DNA of 49,048 bases, taken from positions 1 to 49,048 of the forward strand of contig CAMEDC010000024.1 in NCBI GenBank assembly GCA_945913255.1, in the 5' to 3' direction. This DNA is from an uncultured Lachnospiraceae bacterium (GTDB lineage Bacteria; Bacillota; Clostridia; Lachnospirales; Lachnospiraceae). The position numbers and the translations under genes are program-made. The notes beneath the pieces are model-generated. The model saw only the letters and a program-made list of their open reading frames with translations, did no database searches and was not told the DNA's origin. This document shows positions 42,284 to 49,048 of the stretch, piece by piece; the first letter of the stretch is position 1, and each line of letters starts with the position of its first letter.

Positions 42284-42765
42284 CTATTCGCCTATATAAC
42301 TTTCCATATACCTTCTGAAAGTTGTAAAACCTACACTTTCATAGAATGCCAATGCACTGTCATTGAATTCCCACATATCAAGTTCTAATCTGGCGAATCC
42401 ATTCTTTTTTGCCTCTTTTTTTGCAAAATCAATTATAGCAGTGGCGATGCCCTTGCGTCTGAATTTTTCGTCCACCCCAAACTCCTCTATATGAAGATAT
42501 TTACGAGCCTTACCAAATGGAGATTCTGATCTCGTAATATACTGAACCACAGCAAATCCAACTTTTCATCCTCAATAGCTGCAACAATAACATCACTATT
42601 TTCTTCATCAAATCTTGAATATATAAATGGCTCTATGAACTGCCATCCATCCTCACGAAATATGTCTGAACGTCCATTCACATGAATATCATTGACCTGT
42701 TTGCGAATCTTATTCACAGCATCAAGTTCTTCCCTTTTTGCACTTCGTATAACGATATTTTCCAT
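42284..42765 (-). pseudogene. GNAT acetyltransferase gene with a one-base frameshift
   Basis: The start (ATG at 42765 after GGAGGAGG) reads an N-terminus MENIVIRSAKREELDAVNK typical of GNAT proteins. Near 42563-42566 the run TTTT (AAAA in the coding strand) is one base short. After it the frame must shift to reach GFAVVQYIT, and the acetyl-CoA binding motif EKFRRKGIATAIIDFAKK follows. Together the two pieces give about 160 residues, the usual size. It could be a true mutation, programmed slippage or a sequencing error. Confidence 0.8.
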
Positions 42766-42783
42766 TTCTGTCCTCCTCCATAA

Positions 42784-42826
42784 TATAAAAATACCACCAA
42801 ATAATATTTCTATTACTTGATGGTAT
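42784..42826 (-). terminator. Terminator after the VanS-like kinase gene
   Basis: ATACCACCAAATAATA and TATTACTTGATGGTAT form a 16-base stem (two mismatches or wobbles, loop TTTC) followed on the minus strand by TTTTTATATT. Confidence 0.7.
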
Positions 42827-42934
42827 GTATCTGATTTCTTAGGTTAAGTTTAAGTATATGTCCGTACCGAGCATCGGCTATATACGTATAGACTTTTTCT
42901 TCATCATATCCATTCCACCAACGAAAGCCTCTGT

Positions 42935-44092
42935 TTACACCGGTAGCTCTACAAGGAACGTTGTTATTTCATTGTCACTCTCCGCGGTGATCGTTCCTCC
43001 GTGCAGAGTGACAATTTCTTTTGCGATTGCGAGCCCCAGACCGGCTCCGCCGCTGTTTGTGGTTCTGGCATCATCCAGCCGGAAAAATTTTTCAAAAATA
43101 GAATCCAGTTTCTGTTTCGGTATGGTTCTTCCGCTGTTTTGAAAATAAATCCTTACCCTGCCTTCCCGTTCCTCAAACCGCACCACAATTTCCGTGTCGG
43201 GATAGCTGTAGGCGACCGCATTTTTCAGGATATTATTAAATACTCTCGCCAGCTTTTCCGCATCCGCGTAAACCTTTACTTCGCCTGCATTTTCCGGCAG
43301 TTCCAACTTTACGGTATTTCCATGTTCATGCAGAACCGGAAAGAACTCGTCAGTCATTTGCAGCAGCATAAATCCGACATCCACCGTCTCCTTCTCCAAA
43401 ACAATCTGCTGCAGATTATATCTGGTGATTTCAAAGAATTCATTGATCAGTTTTTCCAGTCGAAGCGCCTTTTCCAGCGTAATGTGCACATACTTTGCCC
43501 TCTGTTCAGAAGGCATGTCCGGCGCTTCCTCCAGCAGGCTCAAATAGCCCACTACCGAGGTCAGCGGCGTCTTTAAATCATGAGCCAGATAGGTAATCAG
43601 ATCATTTTTCCGGCTTGCCTCCTCCTTCATCGCCTGTTCATGGCGCTGCATATTGGCCTTGATTTCCGCCATCTGCACGGAGATTTCCGCAAATTCAGCC
43701 GGAAAGACCTCCGCAGCCTCCCTGTCATGCTTCATGTAATCCCCAATCATATGCCCGGCATCCGCAATTACTTTCTTCTCCCGCTTTGCCGCATACATCA
43801 GCACAAACAGTCTGCCTGCAAATGCCAGAAAGAGCACAAGGAAAACAAAGCCCCGGAACAAATATTCCTTTACCCGCCACCATCGAATACTGGTATGATA
43901 ATAACCGTTTCCTTCGGAATCCAGCGCAACCCAGTTGTACTGGATAAATCTGGAATCCAGCCAGTCCAGCAGAACCCCGTTCAGCAGTCTGTCAAACAGC
44001 TGGTAAATTCCCATACATAGTATCACTCCTCCAAACAGAATGAAAAAAGTAATCAAAGTCCGTTTTATCTTATCCTTCAATTTTGTATCCAC
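42935..44092 (-). CDS. VanS-like sensor histidine kinase
   Basis: The membrane sensor kinase (about 385 residues) has two helices, TLITFFILFGGVILCMGIYQ and later FRGFVFLVLFLAFAGRLFVL, with a short outside loop (WVALDSEGNGYYH) between. The kinase core has the H-box LAHDLKTPLTSVV (His near 171), N-box NNILKNAVAY, and GAGLGLAIAKEIV. It resembles VanS of vancomycin-resistance clusters. The preferred start is a GTG at 44092 overlapping the end of the regulator gene. No vanH, vanX or vanT gene follows, so it is not a resistance cluster. It probably senses cell-envelope stress. Confidence 0.9.
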   Translation of the reverse strand: MDTKLKDKIKRTLITFFILFGGVILCMGIYQLFDRLLNGVLLDWLDSRFIQYNWVALDSEGNGYYHTSIRWWRVKEYLFRGFVFLVLFLAFAGRLFVLMYAAKREKKVIADAGHMIGDYMKHDREAAEVFPAEFAEISVQMAEIKANMQRHEQAMKEEASRKNDLITYLAHDLKTPLTSVVGYLSLLEEAPDMPSEQRAKYVHITLEKALRLEKLINEFFEITRYNLQQIVLEKETVDVGFMLLQMTDEFFPVLHEHGNTVKLELPENAGEVKVYADAEKLARVFNNILKNAVAYSYPDTEIVVRFEEREGRVRIYFQNSGRTIPKQKLDSIFEKFFRLDDARTTNSGGAGLGLAIAKEIVTLHGGTITAESDNEITTFLVELPV

Positions 44093-44765
44093 ACCCCCAG
44101 ACTGTCTTAATATACTTCGGTTCTTCGAAGGAATCTCCCATCTTTTCCCGCAAATGTCGGATATGTACCGTGATGGTATTGTTATTCTTGGTATAATACT
44201 CATCTGCCCAGATCAGGTGAAATAAATCCTCCGCACTGACAACCTGCCCCTTCCTCTGACAAAGAATACGCAGAATGGAAAATTCTGTGGGCGTAAGACT
44301 CAATGGCCTTTCGTTCAGATAACACTCGTGGGTCTTGCAGTTCATCATCGGCCCCGAAACCGTCAGAATATCCTCCTCCGGCTCCCTCTTACTGTTGTAC
44401 CGTTTGTAGCGACGAAGCTGAGCCTTGACCCGAGCCACCAGTTCCAGCGGCAGAAAGGGCTTTGTCATATAATCATCCGCTCCCAGTGTCAGACCGTTAA
44501 TCTTGTCCGTCTCACCGCCCTTTGCAGTCAGCATGATCACCGGATAAGTGTACTTTTCCCGGATTTTACGGCAAAGCTCCAGCCCGTTTATCTCCGGTAA
44601 CATCACGTCCAGAATGGCAAGATCATACTCCGTCTCCTCAATGCAGGCAAGCGCCGACTTCCCGTCATAACATTTCACCACCCGGAAGCCCTCATTTTCC
44701 AGATACAGGGAAACCAGATCCGCAATTTCCCTTTCATCATCCACTATCAGAATACTTTCACTCAT
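44070..44765 (-). CDS. VanR-like OmpR-family response regulator
   Basis: The regulator (231 residues) has a receiver domain with Asp9/10, phosphoacceptor Asp53 in LAILDVMLPEING, Thr80 and Lys102, and a C-terminal OmpR winged helix (LTPTEFSILRILCQRKGQVV, then HIRHLREKM). It resembles VanR. The ATG at 44765 has GAGGGG four bases upstream. It is co-transcribed with the sensor kinase, whose gene overlaps its end. A large inverted repeat in its promoter region suggests autoregulation. Confidence 0.93.
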   Translation of the reverse strand: MSESILIVDDEREIADLVSLYLENEGFRVVKCYDGKSALACIEETEYDLAILDVMLPEINGLELCRKIREKYTYPVIMLTAKGGETDKINGLTLGADDYMTKPFLPLELVARVKAQLRRYKRYNSKREPEEDILTVSGPMMNCKTHECYLNERPLSLTPTEFSILRILCQRKGQVVSAEDLFHLIWADEYYTKNNNTITVHIRHLREKMGDSFEEPKYIKTVWGCGYKIEG

Positions 44766-44808
44766 ACTGCCCCTCGCTCTGTCTTCACAGACAGCCCTTC
44801 CATCACAA

Positions 44809-44860
44809 AAAATCTTAATCCTATTCTGCCACATCTGCTCACAAAAAGGATTAAGATTTT
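44809..44860 (-). promoter_or_regulatory. 14-bp perfect inverted repeat upstream of the VanR-like gene
   Basis: AAAATCTTAATCCT (44809-44822) and AGGATTAAGATTTT (44847-44860) are perfectly complementary, with 24 bases between. The right arm and four flanking A residues recur identically at 25374-25391 upstream of the NlpC/P60 wall hydrolase. Confidence 0.6.
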
Positions 44861-44970
44861 CCTAAGTTTCCTTATTTTGACTTTGATTTCTATTCCGATT
44901 TCTCTTTCAATTAGCTTCTAACTTCGATTTCACTTCCGGTTTCGGCACGAATCTATCGTTTCGATTTGTG

Positions 44971-46515
44971 TTACACTTCTTCTCCACAGCCCTTCAAAAA
45001 ATCCAGCACACCGGTAAACTCCATGCCGTGGGATGCCTTGATCAGCACCGTACTTCCATCCGGTATATATTCCTTTCTTTCCTGCCTTAAGCTTTCCAGC
45101 AGGGCATCTCTGGTCGGGAAATGTACGATGTGCATGGACTGCGCAGATAAACCCTCCGCCGAATCGCCCTCACCCTTTTGACCTGCCTGCGTTATGGCAG
45201 CCTCGAACATGTGCTCCGACATCGAACCCACACAGAGAATCCGGTCAATTCCGGCAGCCGCCGCATACGCTCCTACCTCCCCGTGCAGTCTGTCGGAATC
45301 CTCTCCCAGTTCAAACATATCACCCAGGATTGCCACTTTTTCCGTGTCTGCCATCGCCAGAAGATCAATGGCTGCTTTCATGGAAGCAGGATTCGCATTG
45401 TAGCAGTCATCAATCAGCGTGTAATCCTTCAGGCGAATTAAGTGATTCCGCCCGCTGACCGGCTGTATCTTACCAATCCCTTCCGCAATCTGATTGTCAC
45501 TTAAGTCAAACAGCCGTGCCACACAGGCTGCAGCAGCTGCATTCAGCACCATGTGTCTGCCCGGCAGGGGTACATGAACCGGAATTTTAGCAAACTTCCA
45601 CCCCTTTGCACTGTCAGTGCTCACACCTTTCCCGGCATCGGTTGCCCATCCCGACATCTCCAGCACAGCGTCAGAGCCCCAGAGACCGCGGCTTTGAATC
45701 TCCACCGCCTTCACTTCTTCGGCAGGATTACTGCCCAGCCCGAAAAAGTGGGGCTTATGTCCCCTCACATCAAGCAGGGTACTCAGCTTATCATCCTCTC
45801 CGTTCAGGCAGATTTCTCCATTTTCCGCCATAAAATCAAAAATCTCTGATTTTGCTTTCAGGATGCCGTCCCTGGTTTTCAGGTTTTCCAGATGGCACTG
45901 CCCGATATTGGTCATCACACAGACGTCCGGCCGAACCATCTTACTTAAGCGATGCATCTCTCCGAAATCACTGATGCCCATTTCCACCACCGCGGCTTGA
46001 TGTTCTTCCCGAATACGAAGAAGCGTCAGGGGAACCCCGATTTCGTTATTAAAGTTTCCTTCTGTCTTCAGCACATTGTACTTTTCAGCCAATACTCCGG
46101 CGATAAACTCCTTTGTGCTGGTCTTACCCACACTTCCGGTAATTCCCACGATACGAATGTCCAGCTTTTTCCGATAGCACTCGGCAATATCCTTCAAGGC
46201 CTGCAGGCTGTCCTCCACAAGCACATAACTTCCCCAGCCGCTGCAGTCCACACCTGTCTCTGTTTCCACCTGCTCAGGTGTTTTTTCCGTCACAGTTAAC
46301 GCCGCACCCTGTGTAAACACCTGGCTGATAAACCGGTGTCCGTCCACGCGTTCTCCCACTGTTGCCAGGAAAACGCCTCCTGCCTCAACCTTTCTGGAAT
46401 CTATCACAACAGAAGTGACACAGGTATCACAATCTGCCTTTCCGTCCTTCCACACAGGTCTGCCGCCGCAAACCTGTACAATCTCTCCTATTGTCAGATT
46501 CATTCTCACGCTCAT
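44971..46515 (-). CDS. murF: UDP-N-acetylmuramoyl-tripeptide--D-alanyl-D-alanine ligase
   Basis: MurF adds D-Ala-D-Ala to the UDP-MurNAc-tripeptide. The protein (514 residues) shows the ligase P-loop VGITGSVGKTSTKEFI, then EGNFNNEIGVPLTLLR and the later IDDCYNANPASMKAAI. It is longer than usual (about 450-460) because of two small insertions (around WATDAGKGVSTDSAKG and GQKGEGDSAEG). Its ATG overlaps the stop of ddl by four bases (ATGA), so the ligase that makes its substrate is co-translated with it. Confidence 0.96.
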   Translation of the reverse strand: MSVRMNLTIGEIVQVCGGRPVWKDGKADCDTCVTSVVIDSRKVEAGGVFLATVGERVDGHRFISQVFTQGAALTVTEKTPEQVETETGVDCSGWGSYVLVEDSLQALKDIAECYRKKLDIRIVGITGSVGKTSTKEFIAGVLAEKYNVLKTEGNFNNEIGVPLTLLRIREEHQAAVVEMGISDFGEMHRLSKMVRPDVCVMTNIGQCHLENLKTRDGILKAKSEIFDFMAENGEICLNGEDDKLSTLLDVRGHKPHFFGLGSNPAEEVKAVEIQSRGLWGSDAVLEMSGWATDAGKGVSTDSAKGWKFAKIPVHVPLPGRHMVLNAAAAACVARLFDLSDNQIAEGIGKIQPVSGRNHLIRLKDYTLIDDCYNANPASMKAAIDLLAMADTEKVAILGDMFELGEDSDRLHGEVGAYAAAAGIDRILCVGSMSEHMFEAAITQAGQKGEGDSAEGLSAQSMHIVHFPTRDALLESLRQERKEYIPDGSTVLIKASHGMEFTGVLDFLKGCGEEV

Positions 46516-47546
46516 TTCTTCGCCAGTTCCAAGCCTCTCTGCAAAATTTTCTCACACAATGCCGCAAAATCCATGCCCACCGCTGCTGCTTCCTGAGGAA
46601 GCAAAGACACCGGTGTCATACCGGGCAGAGTATTCGCCTCCAGGCAGAATATTTCCCCCTTTGTGTTCATCCTGAAATCCATTCTGGCATAGCTTTTCAA
46701 CCGGAGTGCCATAAATACCTTCTCCGCAATATCCTGCATCGCCTTTGTTCTGTCTGCCGGAAGCTCTGCAGGGCAGGTCTCTACCGTACTGCCCGCCTGG
46801 TACTTGTTCCTGTAATCATAAAAACCTACCTTGGGTGCAATCTCAATCACCGGCAATGCCTTTCCGTCCATAACACCCACGGAAAATTCTCTTCCCTCTA
46901 TGTATTGCTCAATTACTACCTCATTGTCATAGCGGAATGCTTCTTCTTTTGCAGCAGCATATTCCGTTTCATTGTGGGCAATGCAGACACCCACGCTAGA
47001 ACCGCCGCAGCACGCCTTGACAATACAGGGGAAAGGCACTTTTGCACTCTCTGTCTCTCCTTTTTTCAGCCGGATGCCCATCGGTGTGGGAATATCGTAC
47101 GCCTTAAAAATATCCTTTGTAATCCCCTTATCCATCGCCATGGCCGAGCTGACAAAATCTGTCCCTGTATAAGGAATTCCCAGCAGTTCAAAGCATGCCT
47201 GGATTTTGCCGTCTTCACCGTTTGCACCGTGCAGAGCCATAAACACGCAATCCGCACTCTGGCAGATTTTCAATACATTCGGTCCAAAGAAACTCTTTCC
47301 TCCATCCTTCCGCATGGCCTTCACAGCCTCCAGGTCCGGATTTTTCTCGCTGATGGCTCCCACTGCTGCCGACCAGTCCGTCGACCCTTCAAAAATTCCT
47401 TCCGTCTCTCCCTCATATCCCAGATAGACATCCAGCAGAATTGCCTGATGCCCGTTATTCTTCAATGCTTTATAAATCATGCTGCCGGAGCTTAGGGAAA
47501 CATCCCTCTCCGTACTGGTACCTCCTGCCAAAACCACAACTTTCAT
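46512..47546 (-). CDS. ddl: D-alanine--D-alanine ligase
   Basis: Ddl joins two D-alanines for cell-wall precursors. The 344-residue ATP-grasp protein shows VVLAGGTSTERDVSLSSG, FMALHGANGEDG, PCIVKACCGGSSVGV and the omega loop FYDYRNKYQAGSTVET. The tyrosine in KYQAG, typical of D-Ala-D-Ala ligases, is present; D-Ser and D-Lac ligases change this position. It is therefore a housekeeping ligase and not a VanG-type one. The ATG at 47546 is the family start; GGAG lies 11 bases upstream. It overlaps murF and follows a GH9-like lipoprotein gene. Confidence 0.95.
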   Translation of the reverse strand: MKVVVLAGGTSTERDVSLSSGSMIYKALKNNGHQAILLDVYLGYEGETEGIFEGSTDWSAAVGAISEKNPDLEAVKAMRKDGGKSFFGPNVLKICQSADCVFMALHGANGEDGKIQACFELLGIPYTGTDFVSSAMAMDKGITKDIFKAYDIPTPMGIRLKKGETESAKVPFPCIVKACCGGSSVGVCIAHNETEYAAAKEEAFRYDNEVVIEQYIEGREFSVGVMDGKALPVIEIAPKVGFYDYRNKYQAGSTVETCPAELPADRTKAMQDIAEKVFMALRLKSYARMDFRMNTKGEIFCLEANTLPGMTPVSLLPQEAAAVGMDFAALCEKILQRGLELAKK

Positions 47547-47577
47547 TCTTACGTCCGCTCCTTCCCTGCTCTGAATT

Positions 47578-48834
47578 TTAGTCTGCCGCCAGTCCTGCCA
47601 ACAATAGTAAATAACCTGTTTTGTCCTCGTCGCCCGCATAGAAATTGACCGACTCCTGATTTCTGCCCATCAGATAATGAAGAAATTCTTCACAGATATT
47701 TGTATATTGATAATTATTCATGCAATAGTTTGCACATGATACAATCATGGCATTTTTCAACAAATCCGCAGAACCATTGTTCTTTGCGGTCACCGGATGA
47801 ATCATATCCTCATATCGCTTGGAGATTTCCTCTGCCCTGTCCATGAGATTACTCATAAAAGTATCGCAGAGTGTCAAATCCACCTTCTGCCTCGTCATCA
47901 GATAAGTCAGTGTGCCGTAAAGATATCCCTGTTCTTCCATATAACTGCTGTTGTTCTCAAAAAAGCTGCGATAATCAAGAATCTGATTCCGATAAGTATA
48001 TAGTCCCGTTGCACGATACAGTTCCGTCAGTGCAAAAAAACTGTCCGCATCTTTACTGATGGTTGTCTGTACCTGTCCGAATACGGTGGAAGCCCTTTTC
48101 AGGCAGTCAGTCGCGTACCGGAAATCAAACTTCTGATAAGTATAACTGAACTTTGCTAAAAGTGTCGCATAGAGTGCTTCCTCTGCGGGTTCTGTCCCTT
48201 TTTCTTCTCTGTATGCAACCCAGCCCTTAATTTCTTCCAGTACATCCGGGATTTGATTCCCATCCTCATCCGGGAATACATTTGCATACCACTCATATGC
48301 CTCCAGCAGTACAACAGCCTCATCGAGTTCCAGTGTTCTGTCCCTGCATTTTTCCATCATACAGTCATAAGTTTCTTCAAAAAGTCTGTCATAAAGCTGT
48401 TCTTCCACCCGGAAACGGTAGGACTCGCCAATCCTGTCACATTTCAGATAATACTCTCCCGCTTTGTCCACCTCACTGAAATCGGCATATCCGGTATAAA
48501 GCTTCAGTTCCTCGTTATAGGAGACTTCCTCGACTTCCCCGATAGAAACCATATCTCCCGTTACTACATCCACAAGCGAAAACTGTTCCGGCAGTTTCTT
48601 TCCTTTCAAAACAGCTGCCATCTTTCCGCCAAGACAATACCCTTCCTCATCCACCAGAATATTGGGTACAAACTGCGGCACTACATAGTCAATCACCGCT
48701 GTACTCTCCATGCTTACCACAGCCGCATATGAACTTTTTACAATATCGTCATCCGCCTGTGTGCCACAGCCCGCGAGCATCCCCACAGTCAGGGCAAAGC
48801 AGGCAGACAGCACCGCCAATTTACGTTTTTTCAA
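47578..48834 (-). CDS. Lipoprotein with CelD-type domain and degenerate GH9-like fold
   Basis: The 418-residue protein starts with TTG (GGAGG upstream) and a lipoprotein signal (LAVLSACFALTVGMLAG then Cys). Residues about 57-140 resemble the Ig-like CelD_N domain of GH9 cellulases (NILVDEEGYCLGGKMAAVL, DKAGEYYLKCDRIGE). The rest resembles the GH9 helical barrel (LLEAYEWYANVFPDED, GNQIPDVLEEIKGW, HYLMGRNQESVNFYAG). The catalytic segment with the DAGD acids is missing, and no C-terminal catalytic glutamate is recognisable. It may bind glycans rather than cut them. It lies 31 bases upstream of ddl-murF on the same strand. Confidence 0.8.
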   Translation of the reverse strand: MKKRKLAVLSACFALTVGMLAGCGTQADDDIVKSSYAAVVSMESTAVIDYVVPQFVPNILVDEEGYCLGGKMAAVLKGKKLPEQFSLVDVVTGDMVSIGEVEEVSYNEELKLYTGYADFSEVDKAGEYYLKCDRIGESYRFRVEEQLYDRLFEETYDCMMEKCRDRTLELDEAVVLLEAYEWYANVFPDEDGNQIPDVLEEIKGWVAYREEKGTEPAEEALYATLLAKFSYTYQKFDFRYATDCLKRASTVFGQVQTTISKDADSFFALTELYRATGLYTYRNQILDYRSFFENNSSYMEEQGYLYGTLTYLMTRQKVDLTLCDTFMSNLMDRAEEISKRYEDMIHPVTAKNNGSADLLKNAMIVSCANYCMNNYQYTNICEEFLHYLMGRNQESVNFYAGDEDKTGYLLLLAGLAAD

Positions 48835-48884
48835 AAAGAACCTCCGCTGGTTTTTCCATATGAATCAATCATACCACACTTTTT

Positions 48885-49048
48885 TCATATAGCAATCTTA
48901 TCTTTCTTCTCATACACCACCTGACCATTGATGACAGTATACAGCGTTTCCGTAAATACTTCCATGGGATTTCCGGAAAAAATTGCAATATCTGCATCTT
49001 TTCCGATCTCCAGACTGCCAACACGATCCGCAACACCGCAGATTTTTG
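48885..49048 (-). CDS. Amidohydrolase family protein, C-terminal end only
   Basis: The gene runs off the right edge of the window. The visible 54 codons (VADRVGSLEIGKDADIAIF, then ETLYTVINGQVVYEKK) match the C-terminal strand and tail of amidohydrolases of the imidazolonepropionase-like group. The substrate cannot be inferred from this fragment. It ends 50 bases upstream of the GH9-like gene on the same strand. Confidence 0.85.
   Translation of the reverse strand, partial: KICGVADRVGSLEIGKDADIAIFSGNPMEVFTETLYTVINGQVVYEKKDKIAI

Noticed and set aside
42935..47546. A vanG-type glycopeptide resistance cluster (VanRS-like genes near ddl and murF)
   Set aside because: The ligase keeps the tyrosine of D-Ala-D-Ala ligases, and no racemase, carboxypeptidase or VanX-like gene is present. 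ddl-murF is a normal housekeeping pair.

Overview
The window comes from a spore-forming member of the Clostridia, most likely Lachnospiraceae (inference from gene content and protein style). It encodes the sporulation regulator SpoIIID and the spore-coat morphogenesis protein SipL, a HelD-type RNA-polymerase helicase, heterodimeric ABC exporters, the PyrD/PyrK dihydroorotate dehydrogenase pair and a VanRS-like two-component system. One gene sits behind a near-perfect flagellar sigma-D (sigma-28) promoter, so the host is probably motile. Most genes are on the minus strand. TTG and GTG start codons behind good ribosome binding sites are common. No tRNA, rRNA, CRISPR array or intact insertion sequence was seen.

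Left part (1-13 kb): galE and a UDP-sugar pyrophosphorylase; a three-gene operon encoding a DUF2201/VWA protein, a MoxR-like AAA ATPase and a small leucine-rich-repeat protein; spoIIID behind a sigma-E-type promoter set in a 16-bp inverted repeat; a DUF3791 gene followed by remnants of its partner; helD; a candidate 110-nt intergenic RNA; a sugar-phosphate isomerase-like protein; an amber-interrupted PD-(D/E)XK-type gene; then about 0.9 kb of AT-rich gene-free DNA with an array of CCAGTAT palindromes.

Middle (13-33 kb): a plus-strand heterodimeric ABC exporter operon whose leader has a promoter, a 27-codon ORF, an intrinsic terminator and competing stem segments, as in ribosome-mediated attenuation. 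Then come, on the minus strand, trkA-trkH-mazG; a muropeptide-recycling trio (beta-lactamase-fold serine hydrolase, L-Ala-D/L-Glu epimerase, NlpC/P60 peptidase); a coiled-coil NlpC/P60 wall hydrolase coupled to nfo; asnS; a trigger-factor/FKBP-like lipoprotein; a cardiolipin synthase; a plus-strand membrane-anchored protein; and an ispE-gntR-(small protein)-murI-DUF1934 run. The ispE promoter is covered by GntR-like palindromes.

Right part (33-49 kb): a Uma2 nuclease-like gene; a deletion-riddled hybrid sensor-kinase remnant; a sigma-D-controlled gene; pyrC-pyrK-pyrD-sipL; plsC with a structured 5' leader; a frameshifted GNAT gene; VanRS-like regulators; a GH9-like but apparently catalytically dead lipoprotein with ddl and murF; and the end of an amidohydrolase. 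Cell-envelope functions dominate (peptidoglycan precursors, recycling, hydrolases, lipids, envelope sensing). An 18-bp element shared by the VanRS-like promoter and the NlpC/P60 hydrolase promoter suggests some of them form one regulon.
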